NCBI GenBank assembly: GCA_001940755.1
Contig: MEHH01000091.1
Span: forward strand, 1 to 8,935
DNA: 8,935 bases
Reading direction: 5' to 3'
From: Candidatus Heimdallarchaeota archaeon AB_125
GTDB taxonomy: Archaea > Asgardarchaeota > Heimdallarchaeia > Heimdallarchaeales > Heimdallarchaeaceae
Part shown: positions 1 to 6,768 of the stretch, one piece after another
Numbering within the stretch: the first letter of the stretch is position 1
How the letters are laid out: each line of letters starts with the position of its first letter
Notes under the pieces: generated by a model
What the model was told of the DNA's origin: nothing
The model's input: only the letters and a program-made list of their open reading frames with translations
Databases searched by the model: none
Made by a program: the position numbers and the translations under genes

Positions 1-1833
1 ATGTCCAAAGAGAATAAGCAATTAACAGGTTCAGAAGTAATTGTGGAATATCTTGTCAAAGAAGGTGTTCCTTATGTTTTTGGTATTCCTGGTCATGGAT
101 GCTTAGGTCTGACAGATGCTCTACGAAAAAACAAAGATAAGATTCAAGTAATTCAACCTAAACAAGAGATGTCCGGAGTACATATGGCAGTTGGATATTA
201 TAGAGTAACAGGACAACCGTTAGCAGTTTTTACAAGTATAGGTCCTGGAGCGATCAATACTGCAATCGGACTAGCCGATGCATATGTTGACTCAATGCCT
301 GTACTAGTAATCACTGGTGATACTCATGTTCATATGAGAGGAGTAGGAGTGCTTCAAGAGATAGAACGGGATAAAGATAGTTCAATGCCGAGAATATTGG
401 AACCATTAGTTAAACGCTCTTTTGAGTTAGCTTCAGCAAATCAAGTTCCAAAAGTGATGCAAAGAGCTTTTAATAACATGTTGTCAGGAAGAAGAGGACC
501 TGTACATATTGATCTTCCAATGGACGTGCAATGTGATTTTGTTGATGGGTATGTACCAGAACCAGAAAAAAGAAGAACTATTTCAAGACCTGGTGGAGAT
601 GTTGTTCATCTCAATCTTGCAGCTGAATTATTTATGAGCGCAAAAAGACCTTTGATATGGATTGGTGGAGGTGTTGTTACATCTGGAGCATTTGAGGAAA
701 TCAAAGAATTAGCAGAATTCGCTGGAGCACCCGTGCTAACATCAATGATGGCAAAAGATGCATTTCCAAATGATCATCCTCTATATGGTTGGGCAACTGG
801 ATCCAAGGGTACTAAGATTGGATTGAAATTGAGTAGTTCAGCTGATGTAGTTTTAGCAGTAGGAACTAGATTCGCAGATGAATCAACATGTTCTTACCGC
901 AAAGGAGTTGCTTGGAATTTTGGTCCAGGAGAAGATGAATCTATACTAATTCACATAGACATTGACCCAAATGAAATTGGTAAGAATTTTCCAACAGATG
1001 TTGGAATAACTGGAGATGCAAAAGCTATTCTTTCTGATTTGCTGGTACTACTAAAAGAAAACTTTGAACCAGTTAATTATCTAGAAACAGAATATTTCCA
1101 AGAATTACATCAACTAAAGGAGGAATGGGCTCAATTCTTAAAAGACTGGAGGATTCCCCAGCTTGAACCTGTTATGATTTCAGTAGTTTTACAGGAAGTT
1201 AGAGAATTTCTAGATAGAGAAGCAATTGTTGTAACCAGTTCAGGGAACGTTCAAGCACAGATGATTCAGGAATTTGAATTCTATGAGCCATATACTAGTA
1301 TAACAGCAGGAGGATTCTCCACAATGGGATATACTCTACCTGCTGCAATAGGAGCTAAACTAGGAAAACCAGAGAAACAAGTAATTGGTCTAGTTGGTGA
1401 TGGAGACTTCATGATGACAATGCAAGAACTACATACAGCTAAACAGCTTAATGTGAATGTAGTTATTGTGGTTCTTAATAATGCAGGATGGATCGCTATC
1501 ACAGATTTACAAAGAGCTGCTTTTGGGAAAGATAAAGGATTTGCAACAGAGTTTACAGATCATGAAGGAAAAACCTACTCGCCAAACTTTACTGACATAG
1601 CTAAAGGTTTTGGTTGTTGGTCAACAAGAATCTCAAAAACAAAGGAAATAAAGCCAGCACTTCAGATGGCATTCAAACAAGAAGGACCTGCAGTCGTTGA
1701 GATAATGGTTAACAGAAATCCAAAATACACAGGTTCACCAGCATGGGGATGGTGGGATGTACCAATTCCTGCATACATGACTACGAAAAGAGAAAAATAT
1801 TTAGAACAGATAAAAGGAGAAGACCTGTCTTAA
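1..1833 (+). CDS. ThDP-dependent enzyme of the acetolactate synthase/IolD superfamily, substrate unknown
   Basis: A 610-residue cytosolic enzyme predicted to make or break a C-C bond next to a carbonyl using thiamine diphosphate and Mg2+. Three domains are visible: N-terminal PYR domain (about 8-180) with the activating glutamate at E56 and the SIGPGAIN loop at 79-86; central Rossmann-like domain (about 200-350, GGG at 222-224, GTRFAD at 288-293); C-terminal PP domain (about 390-575) with the GDG at 466-468 and NN at 493-494 that bind ThDP-Mg. It would usually be annotated as acetolactate synthase large subunit, but the conserved Gln after the catalytic Glu is Met57, the usual GMVxQWQ after NN reads GWIAITDLQ, and no small subunit or ilvC is adjacent. 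A stretch at about 502-538 (LQ...EF...IAKGFG) and the Trp-rich tail (582-592) resemble IolD, which opens a cyclic diketone in inositol catabolism. The N-terminus aligns with family starts, so ATG at base 1 is probably the true start; its promoter lies outside the window. The symporter downstream suggests a catabolic role. Confidence 0.85.
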   Translation: MSKENKQLTGSEVIVEYLVKEGVPYVFGIPGHGCLGLTDALRKNKDKIQVIQPKQEMSGVHMAVGYYRVTGQPLAVFTSIGPGAINTAIGLADAYVDSMPVLVITGDTHVHMRGVGVLQEIERDKDSSMPRILEPLVKRSFELASANQVPKVMQRAFNNMLSGRRGPVHIDLPMDVQCDFVDGYVPEPEKRRTISRPGGDVVHLNLAAELFMSAKRPLIWIGGGVVTSGAFEEIKELAEFAGAPVLTSMMAKDAFPNDHPLYGWATGSKGTKIGLKLSSSADVVLAVGTRFADESTCSYRKGVAWNFGPGEDESILIHIDIDPNEIGKNFPTDVGITGDAKAILSDLLVLLKENFEPVNYLETEYFQELHQLKEEWAQFLKDWRIPQLEPVMISVVLQEVREFLDREAIVVTSSGNVQAQMIQEFEFYEPYTSITAGGFSTMGYTLPAAIGAKLGKPEKQVIGLVGDGDFMMTMQELHTAKQLNVNVVIVVLNNAGWIAITDLQRAAFGKDKGFATEFTDHEGKTYSPNFTDIAKGFGCWSTRISKTKEIKPALQMAFKQEGPAVVEIMVNRNPKYTGSPAWGWWDVPIPAYMTTKREKYLEQIKGEDLS

Positions 1834-1866
1834 TCTCACTTTGTTTTGTGAGTAATTTCTCAATAA

Positions 1867-1879
1867 AGTTTTTAAAAAA
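1867..1879 (+). promoter_or_regulatory. TATA-like element before the GPH symporter gene
   Basis: The 60-base gap after the ThDP enzyme gene holds an AT-only core (AGTTTTTAAAAAA) whose centre is about 20-23 bases before the symporter ATG. No Shine-Dalgarno precedes that ATG. This is compatible with an archaeal TATA box driving a leaderless or nearly leaderless transcript, although the distance is a few bases shorter than the usual 26. The core is also part of a 7-bp inverted repeat, AGTTTTT-A-AAAAACT (1867-1881), as any run of T then A would be. Co-transcription with the upstream gene is equally possible. Confidence 0.3.
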
Positions 1880-1893
1880 CTAAATTTACAGAA

Positions 1894-3315
1894 ATGACTA
1901 TGAAAAATCCTTTTAAATCCCTTTCTGATAATCTGGAAGTTCCATTTAAGTTCAACTTAGCATATGCAACTGGAGAAATTACTGATGCAGTAGCTTACCA
2001 AGGATTCTCATTCTTGATTTTTGTTTACTATTTCGCTGTAATTGGAATTGAATTCAAATATATGGTTATTGTCTATGCACTCTGGTCTGTATATAATGCC
2101 TTTAATGATCCAATCATAGGTGGTCTCTGTGACAAAACAAAAACAAAACGATTCGGTGGAGGAAGAAGAAGACCTTGGATGGTTGCGATGTGGCTACCTT
2201 TAGCTGCTGTTATGTTCTTCTTATTTACACCATTTACAACCTTTGCTCAACATCCAGTGTGGGTTGTAATTTACTTCTTCGTGGTTATATGTCTCTTTGA
2301 TACTGTTTATACTGGATTTTCCCTAAGCAGAACCTCTCTCTACCCTGAAATGTTTAGAACAAACAAAGCTAGAGAAGAAGCAGGTGCAGGAAGAAGAATA
2401 ATGATGATCTTTGGGTTAATCTTAGCAATGGGAGTCCCAACTTTATTTATTCCAAAATTGACAGAACCAGGACAAGAAAATATCTATAATTACTGGATAG
2501 CTGGAGCTGTTTTAGGTGCAATTGTTCTTGTTACAGCTTTCATTAATATAAAATGGGGAGTAAAAGAACCACCTTTAGAAGAACTTGAGAAGAAAGAAAC
2601 TTTAGGAGTTTTTAAAGCAATTTGGTATTGCATGAAAAATTGGAAGTTTATGATTTTCATTTTTTGTTCAATGATGAATTGGTATATTTTTGCTATATTC
2701 CCTATGATGATGCCATTTTTCTCAGAGTTTGTTCTCGGAGAATCAAATTCAATGTTAGTTGTTTTACTTCTACTCATAGCATTCCTAAGTTCAGCAATTG
2801 GAGTACTTATCTGGTCGTTTGTTGATTCGAAAATTGGTAGCAAATATGGTTTTGTTTTATCACAACTTTACTGGATTGCAGTACTCATTCCTTTGTTCTT
2901 TGTTGAGAATTATTGGGTAGCTTTTGTTTTAATGGCACTAAACGGTATAGGTTTAGGTGGTTCCCCATATTTCATTGATAGGAATATATCTAATATTGCA
3001 GATGAAGATGAACTAAAAACAGGAAAACGAAGAGAAGGAGCATACTATGGAGTTCATGCATTAGTGATTAGATTTTCTGGAATTTTTTCAATAGTGTCCG
3101 CATATATTGTTCTTGGTCCATATGGCTGGAACGCTTTCAGTCCTGCAGTTGTTAATGTCCAAATTTTAACTGGATTAAAATTGCTAGTATCCTTCTTACC
3201 AGCAGGTGCACTAGTAATAGGTATTATTTTGCTACTTCTCTATCCACTTGATAAGAAAAAAGTTGATGAAATGCAATCTGCGTATAAGAAAGAAATCAAG
3301 CAGCAAGAATCTTAA
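1894..3315 (+). CDS. GPH-family (MelB-like) sugar:cation symporter, MFS superfamily
   Basis: A 473-residue inner-membrane protein with about 12 hydrophobic helices (roughly 33-52, 57-77, 96-113, 121-140, 167-187, 200-220, 252-273, 287-309, 318-336, 340-360, 388-408, 428-449) and charged cytoplasmic ends. The family signature after helix 2 is clear: NDPIIGGLCD (71-80), then a basic loop ending RRRPW (91-95). Members of the glycoside-pentoside-hexuronide family move sugars or related glycosides with Na+ or H+. By alignment from memory with Salmonella MelB, D31, D72 and D136 match the functional Asp19, Asp59 and Asp124, but the Na+-ligand Asp55 is replaced by N68, which may favour H+ coupling. 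The central loop (about 221-250) is charged, as expected between the two six-helix halves. ATG 1894 gives a natural MFS_2 N-terminus; ATG 1900 is an in-frame alternative. It lies 60 bases after the ThDP enzyme gene and probably supplies or exports a compound in the same pathway. Substrate cannot be told from sequence. Confidence 0.9.
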   Translation: MTMKNPFKSLSDNLEVPFKFNLAYATGEITDAVAYQGFSFLIFVYYFAVIGIEFKYMVIVYALWSVYNAFNDPIIGGLCDKTKTKRFGGGRRRPWMVAMWLPLAAVMFFLFTPFTTFAQHPVWVVIYFFVVICLFDTVYTGFSLSRTSLYPEMFRTNKAREEAGAGRRIMMIFGLILAMGVPTLFIPKLTEPGQENIYNYWIAGAVLGAIVLVTAFINIKWGVKEPPLEELEKKETLGVFKAIWYCMKNWKFMIFIFCSMMNWYIFAIFPMMMPFFSEFVLGESNSMLVVLLLLIAFLSSAIGVLIWSFVDSKIGSKYGFVLSQLYWIAVLIPLFFVENYWVAFVLMALNGIGLGGSPYFIDRNISNIADEDELKTGKRREGAYYGVHALVIRFSGIFSIVSAYIVLGPYGWNAFSPAVVNVQILTGLKLLVSFLPAGALVIGIILLLLYPLDKKKVDEMQSAYKKEIKQQES

Positions 3316-3332
3316 TGAAATCAAATAATAAA

Positions 3333-3359
3333 AAAGATGATTCTCATCTTTCTTTTTTT
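3333..3359. terminator. Bidirectional hairpin terminator between convergent genes
   Basis: AAAGATGA (3333-3340), loop TTC, and TCATCTTT (3344-3351) form a perfect 8-bp stem. On the + strand it is followed by CTTTTTTTA, and on the - strand the stem runs into T-rich sequence as well. It fills the 42-base gap between the symporter stop (3315) and the stop of the opposing reductase gene (3358). Archaeal termination mainly needs the T-run; the stem would strengthen it and could protect both 3' ends. The + strand T-run overlaps the last codon of the reductase gene. Confidence 0.75.
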
Positions 3360-4341
3360 AATACTGTTTTGTTTTTAATCCTTGGATATACTCAGCAGCA
3401 CTAAGAGCGGCGATTGTACCCAAACCAACTGAGGTTGTAATTTGTCTCATAAGAGGATTAACAATTTTACTAGTTACATCCCCAGCAGAAAAAACTCCTG
3501 CGATGTTTGTACGACAATCATCATCGATTTTGATTAATCCATCTTCGATTTTGCAGCCTAGAGACTCTGCTAATTCAATGTTGGGTATTGCACCTATTTC
3601 AGCAAAAATCCCATCTACTTTCAGCAATGATCCATCGTTGAAACTTACTTCTTCAACAGTATTAGTACCTTTAATTTCTGTGATTTGTTTACTGTAAAGA
3701 ATAGCAACATTACTACGTTTTTTTACTCTTTCAATATAGATTCTTTCACATTTTAGATAGTCTGATCTTGATATCCAATAAATCATCTTTGCTCCAACAT
3801 CTGATAAAGCAAGAGTTCCTGTAGCTGCTGCATCTCCAGAGCCTACAACAATTACTGTTTTTTCTTTGAAGAAAGCTGCATCACAAGTTGCACAATAGGA
3901 TACACCTTTTCCAACAAATTCCTTTTCTCCGGGAACGTTGAGTTCTCTATGTCTACCTCCTGTAGCAAGAATCAATGCTTTGACTCTGAATTCTCCCATA
4001 TCGCTCTGAATTAAGAAATTCCCATCTTCCAATTTTTCAACAGTTGATACTTCACCATAAACTGTTTTTGTACCAAATTTCTCTGCTTGATCTCTCATCT
4101 TATCTGCAAGATCGACTCCAGAAATCATCTCATAACCAGGATAATTTTCGATTTCCATTGCTAAACCCATTTGTCCACCATAATCTAAACCAAGCTCGAC
4201 TACGGATAAACCTGCTCTTGATGCATAGAGTGCAGCAGTTAATCCTGCTGGGCCTAGACCAATAATCCCTAAATCTCTAACTAGAGGACCATCCTTGGAT
4301 TCTTCCTCATCTATATCTTCTTTGGGACCCATTAATAACAT
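3358..4341 (-). CDS. Thioredoxin-reductase-like FAD disulfide oxidoreductase with atypical NAD(P) site
   Basis: A 327-residue cytosolic flavoprotein of the low-molecular-weight thioredoxin reductase family, which passes electrons through FAD to an active-site disulfide and on to thioredoxin or glutaredoxin-like partners. Numbering from ATG 4341: FAD dinucleotide motif GLGPAG at 28-33, redox-active CATC at 150-153, second nucleotide motif GSGDAA at 167-172, and the FAD-closing AGDV at 286-289. Length is about 10-20 residues over typical because of an acidic N-terminal extension (EDIDEEESKD). The NADPH 2'-phosphate motif HRRxxxR is replaced by S-R-S-x-x-x-K (191-197), so NADPH may not be the donor; NADH or a non-pyridine donor is possible, as known for Thermoplasma acidophilum reductase. 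ATG 4341 or ATG 4332 is the likeliest start; a TTG at 4350 is also in frame. It follows the receiver gene on the same strand but has its own promoter region. A ferredoxin- or other-donor-dependent relative cannot be excluded. Confidence 0.88.
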   Translation of the reverse strand: MLLMGPKEDIDEEESKDGPLVRDLGIIGLGPAGLTAALYASRAGLSVVELGLDYGGQMGLAMEIENYPGYEMISGVDLADKMRDQAEKFGTKTVYGEVSTVEKLEDGNFLIQSDMGEFRVKALILATGGRHRELNVPGEKEFVGKGVSYCATCDAAFFKEKTVIVVGSGDAAATGTLALSDVGAKMIYWISRSDYLKCERIYIERVKKRSNVAILYSKQITEIKGTNTVEEVSFNDGSLLKVDGIFAEIGAIPNIELAESLGCKIEDGLIKIDDDCRTNIAGVFSAGDVTSKIVNPLMRQITTSVGLGTIAALSAAEYIQGLKTKQY

Positions 4342-4350
4342 ATTCCTCAA

Positions 4351-4374
4351 TTATTCCATAAGATTAAGGAATAA
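4351..4374. promoter_or_regulatory. Operator-like inverted repeat upstream of the reductase gene
   Basis: TTATTCC (4351-4357) and GGAATAA (4368-4374) form a perfect 7-bp inverted repeat with a 10-base spacer. It sits 10-33 bases before ATG 4341, between or overlapping the TATA-like region and the likely transcription start, where a dimeric repressor could block initiation. A half-site-like ATTCC recurs at 4342-4346. The regulator is unknown, and the match could be chance in AT-rich DNA. Confidence 0.35.
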
Positions 4375-4381
4375 AAATATT
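4370..4381 (-). promoter_or_regulatory. TATA-like element of the reductase gene
   Basis: On the - strand this reads AATATTTTTATT, an archaeal TATA-box-like sequence about 26 bases before base 4350. That predicts an RNA start within about 10 bases of ATG 4341. No convincing Shine-Dalgarno at a normal distance is seen; GAGG at 4345-4348 lies only three bases before ATG 4341. Confidence 0.35.
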
Positions 4382-4427
4382 GTTCTAATATCAAACTGAA
4401 ATTTGAATGAATGATTTTCCATGAAAA

Positions 4428-4793
4428 TTAGTTAGCAATCTCTGTTATCATCTTACCTAATTTGATAATACTGAATGGTTTTTGTATGAATGAAGTTACT
4501 CCAAGTTTACTAGCTTCCTCTCGAACAGTTGGATCAGCAGTTATAAAAAGTATTTTGGATTTTGACATAATCTTATATTCCTTCATCTCTTTCAATGTAT
4601 CCAAACCATTTTTGATTGGCATGCGGTGATCGAGAATGATAATATCAGGATACTTTTTCAATTTGTTAATATCTTCGATAGCTTTAGAACCATTGTGAGC
4701 AGTTCCGATTATTTTGTGCCCTTCAAGAGATAAACCTTCCTTGTAGAGGAATTGAATTGTTTCTTCGTCATCTATTATGAATATTGTTGCCAT
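4428..4793 (-). CDS. Stand-alone response regulator receiver (CheY-like)
   Basis: A 121-residue single receiver domain with no output domain. The acidic pocket is D8, D9 (with E10), the phospho-acceptor is D55 in IIILDHRMP, the switch threonine is T85 (FITAD), and the conserved lysine is K105 followed by Pro (QKPF). Length equals one full receiver, so nothing is missing. It starts 4 bases after the kinase stop codon, with a Shine-Dalgarno inside the end of the kinase gene, so the two are almost certainly made from one mRNA and the receiver is the expected phosphoryl target of that kinase. Without a DNA-binding domain it must act by protein contact or as a relay step; the target is not visible here. 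Such receiver-only regulators are common in archaea. Its stop codon overlaps a short inverted repeat, ATTTTC-CAT-GAAAAT (4414-4428). Confidence 0.93.
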   Translation of the reverse strand: MATIFIIDDEETIQFLYKEGLSLEGHKIIGTAHNGSKAIEDINKLKKYPDIIILDHRMPIKNGLDTLKEMKEYKIMSKSKILFITADPTVREEASKLGVTSFIQKPFSIIKLGKMITEIAN

Positions 4794-4797
4794 TTTT

Positions 4798-6684
4798 CTA
4801 ACCTCTTGGAAGTGTTAAAACCACTACAGTACCTTTTGTATGATCATCTTGAATTCTGTTTTCAAATCGAATAGAACCATCATAAGAATTTACAAGGATT
4901 CTAGCCATATACAGACCTAAACCAGAACCAGTTTGAAACCTATGATCACCTCGTGATAACCTCTTGAAGAATAAAGGCTTATCTTCATCTGGAATACCCA
5001 TCCCTTGATCAATGAATCTTATCTCGGTATTCTTTTCTTCGCCTACTGCTACTTCTTCACAAACAATTTCAAGGGTAGCTTCTTTGCTACTAGTATATTT
5101 TATTCCATTATTTATGATGTTTTCAAACACATTCTGTAGTAAATCTCCTGCAATTATGCTGAGATTTTTGCTACATGCTACTTTGAAGTTTACTTCCTTA
5201 TCGTAAAACATTGACTTTTGAACCTTGATTGCATTTTCCAAAACCGGCTTAACAATCACTGTTTTTCTAACTTTTCTTTCCTTCTGTATTTTTGTCAGCT
5301 GCTGAACAGTTTGCAGAATTCTCTCACTTCTTTCAACAACACTCAGACTCCTTTCAATATAGCTCTTTAGTTTTTCAGTGTTTTCAGTTTCAACAAATTG
5401 ATTCAACAATTCGAGATACCCGTGTACTGAAGTATTAGCATTGAGAAAATCATGGGAGAGTATATCTAAGAGAACAGAAACAAATTCTCTTTCTTCTTCA
5501 CTTTGAAGAAATGAAAAATGATGTTCGTAATTGAGTGAAATTTGACTGCTAAATGCTAGTATTAAATCAAGATCTTCAGGGTAGAATTGATTTTCAATTT
5601 TAGAAATTAAGAGTATAAAACCTGCTGGAAGCTGATTAATATGAAGAACAGATATGGTTGCAGAATTAACCTCAGTAGAGATGTGATTACAATTTCCTTT
5701 ACAGTGGATTATATTTTCACCTTTTTTAGCAAGATCTTCTAAGATATCTTGTGGATTGAATTTCTTAGAAAATTCTCCTTGCTTTGCTAAGACCTCTCCA
5801 TCTAGAAAGATTATTCCTCCATCTGCATAATAAATGTCTGATAAATCATTCAAAACGTTTTCCCAAAATGATGATAAATCCTTGAATTTCGAGAATAAAG
5901 CATATTTGTTAAGAACAGAGACAGTTAAAGAAAGTTTTTTTGTTGCTTCAATATTGGTGAAAAAACCAACTGAACCAATAGGTGATCCAAATGTATCAAA
6001 TAGTAAAGAACCAGTGACCCTAAAAGTATTGGGACGTCCTTCTTTGTTAATCAAAACAAGTTCATATGAACTTGCAGGTTGATTCTTTTCTATTCTGTCT
6101 TTTAAGACTTGATAGTAGAGTTCTTGAGAATCAGGATGAAAGAAATCTGTAATTGGCTTATCTCTAATTTCCTCAAAAGAGTAACCTAGATAATCACATA
6201 ATCTATCATTGATGAAAACAGTATGGTCGTTAATATCATCTACCCAAAAACCTAGTTCACTGTAAGTAGTTAGAGTTTGAAGTAGAGAATCAACTAGCTC
6301 AGGGGATTGTTCAATAAGTGGTTCAGCACTAATATTTACACCAGCTAAAATCCTGGAAGGTTTACCATTGAACACAATATCATAAGTAAAAATCCTTGTT
6401 AGAGCAACAGTACCATCTTTTCGAACAAAGCGTACTTGCATGACAGGATCTGGTTTTTCTCCTTTTTCTAAGGCTTTTATCCTTTCTAGTACAGCTGATT
6501 TATCATCATCATGAATTAAATTAACTAGTTTTAAATCAGCTAATTCATCTATAGAGTAACCAGAGCTTGTAAAGAAAGGTGTATTACAATAAACTATTTC
6601 TTGAATGTCTTGGACAATCATAATTGACATAGGCGTAGTATCGAAGAATTCTTCGAAATCAGAAAGCGTATTCTTATCAGACAT
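4798..6684 (-). CDS. Soluble PAS-PAS-GAF-like sensor histidine kinase
   Basis: A 628-residue kinase without membrane helices, so it senses a cytoplasmic signal. Domains in order: PAS 1 (about 8-120), PAS 2 (about 131-250, with the typical FINDRLCDYLGYSFEE stretch), a GAF-like region (about 257-397), HisKA dimerisation domain (about 398-470) and HATPase domain (about 480-626). Phospho-acceptor is H411 in SHDFLN; the HDxxN arrangement (H411, D412, N415) also matches the motif linked to phosphatase activity, so kinase and phosphatase functions are likely. ATP-site motifs: N box N522/N526 with K529, G1 DQGMG (559-563), F box near 572-573, G2 GSGLGL (586-591). The GAF-like part has a local His-Cys cluster, H327-C328, C332 and H334, that might bind metal or respond to redox; this is inference. 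It precedes the receiver gene by 4 bases and is the probable phosphodonor. ATG 6684 is the first in-frame ATG and lies about 27 bases from a TATA-like box. Confidence 0.93.
   Translation of the reverse strand: MSDKNTLSDFEEFFDTTPMSIMIVQDIQEIVYCNTPFFTSSGYSIDELADLKLVNLIHDDDKSAVLERIKALEKGEKPDPVMQVRFVRKDGTVALTRIFTYDIVFNGKPSRILAGVNISAEPLIEQSPELVDSLLQTLTTYSELGFWVDDINDHTVFINDRLCDYLGYSFEEIRDKPITDFFHPDSQELYYQVLKDRIEKNQPASSYELVLINKEGRPNTFRVTGSLLFDTFGSPIGSVGFFTNIEATKKLSLTVSVLNKYALFSKFKDLSSFWENVLNDLSDIYYADGGIIFLDGEVLAKQGEFSKKFNPQDILEDLAKKGENIIHCKGNCNHISTEVNSATISVLHINQLPAGFILLISKIENQFYPEDLDLILAFSSQISLNYEHHFSFLQSEEEREFVSVLLDILSHDFLNANTSVHGYLELLNQFVETENTEKLKSYIERSLSVVERSERILQTVQQLTKIQKERKVRKTVIVKPVLENAIKVQKSMFYDKEVNFKVACSKNLSIIAGDLLQNVFENIINNGIKYTSSKEATLEIVCEEVAVGEEKNTEIRFIDQGMGIPDEDKPLFFKRLSRGDHRFQTGSGLGLYMARILVNSYDGSIRFENRIQDDHTKGTVVVLTLPRG
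4801..4807 (-). promoter_or_regulatory. Shine-Dalgarno of the receiver gene
   Basis: AAGAGGT on the - strand, inside the last codons of the kinase gene, ends 7 bases before the receiver ATG at 4793. GAGGT matches the 16S rRNA anti-Shine-Dalgarno. The site supports ATG 4793 as the start and translation of the receiver from the kinase mRNA. Confidence 0.7.
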
Positions 6685-6706
6685 TCATGTAAAATATGCC
6701 AAAAAT

Positions 6707-6716
6707 GTAATATAAG
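6707..6716 (-). promoter_or_regulatory. TATA-like element of the kinase gene
   Basis: CTTATATTAC on the - strand is centred about 27 bases before the kinase ATG (6684), the spacing expected for a leaderless archaeal mRNA, and no Shine-Dalgarno is present before that ATG. It lies in the 84-base gap after the acetyltransferase gene, which shows no T-run terminator, so readthrough from that gene may also contribute. Confidence 0.5.
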
Positions 6717-6768
6717 TTCTTTGTGAAAGGCAATTGGACAGTGATATGCATCATAATCTATCTAGAAT

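Noticed and set aside
1281..1502. 73-codon reading frame on the - strand inside the ThDP enzyme gene
   Set aside because: Antisense to the conserved ThDP-binding region; composition is explained by the opposite gene.
1..1833. Annotating the ThDP enzyme as acetolactate synthase IlvB
   Set aside because: Fold fits, but the diagnostic residues after the ThDP motif and after the catalytic Glu differ, and no small subunit or ilvC neighbour is present.
1835..1852. Hairpin CTCAC/GTGAG after the ThDP enzyme stop as a terminator
   Set aside because: Only five base pairs with an eight-base loop and no T-run after it; too weak to call.
2490..2843. 117-codon reading frame on the - strand inside the symporter gene
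   Set aside because: Lies fully within a well-supported gene, shows no recognisable motif, and has no promoter or ribosome site.
4342..4350. TTG 4350 as start of the reductase
   Set aside because: Adds three residues with no support; ATG 4341 and ATG 4332 are close by and commoner starts.
5834..6082. 82-codon + strand reading frame inside the kinase gene
   Set aside because: Antisense to the PAS 2/GAF-like region, with no start signal or similarity to a known family.
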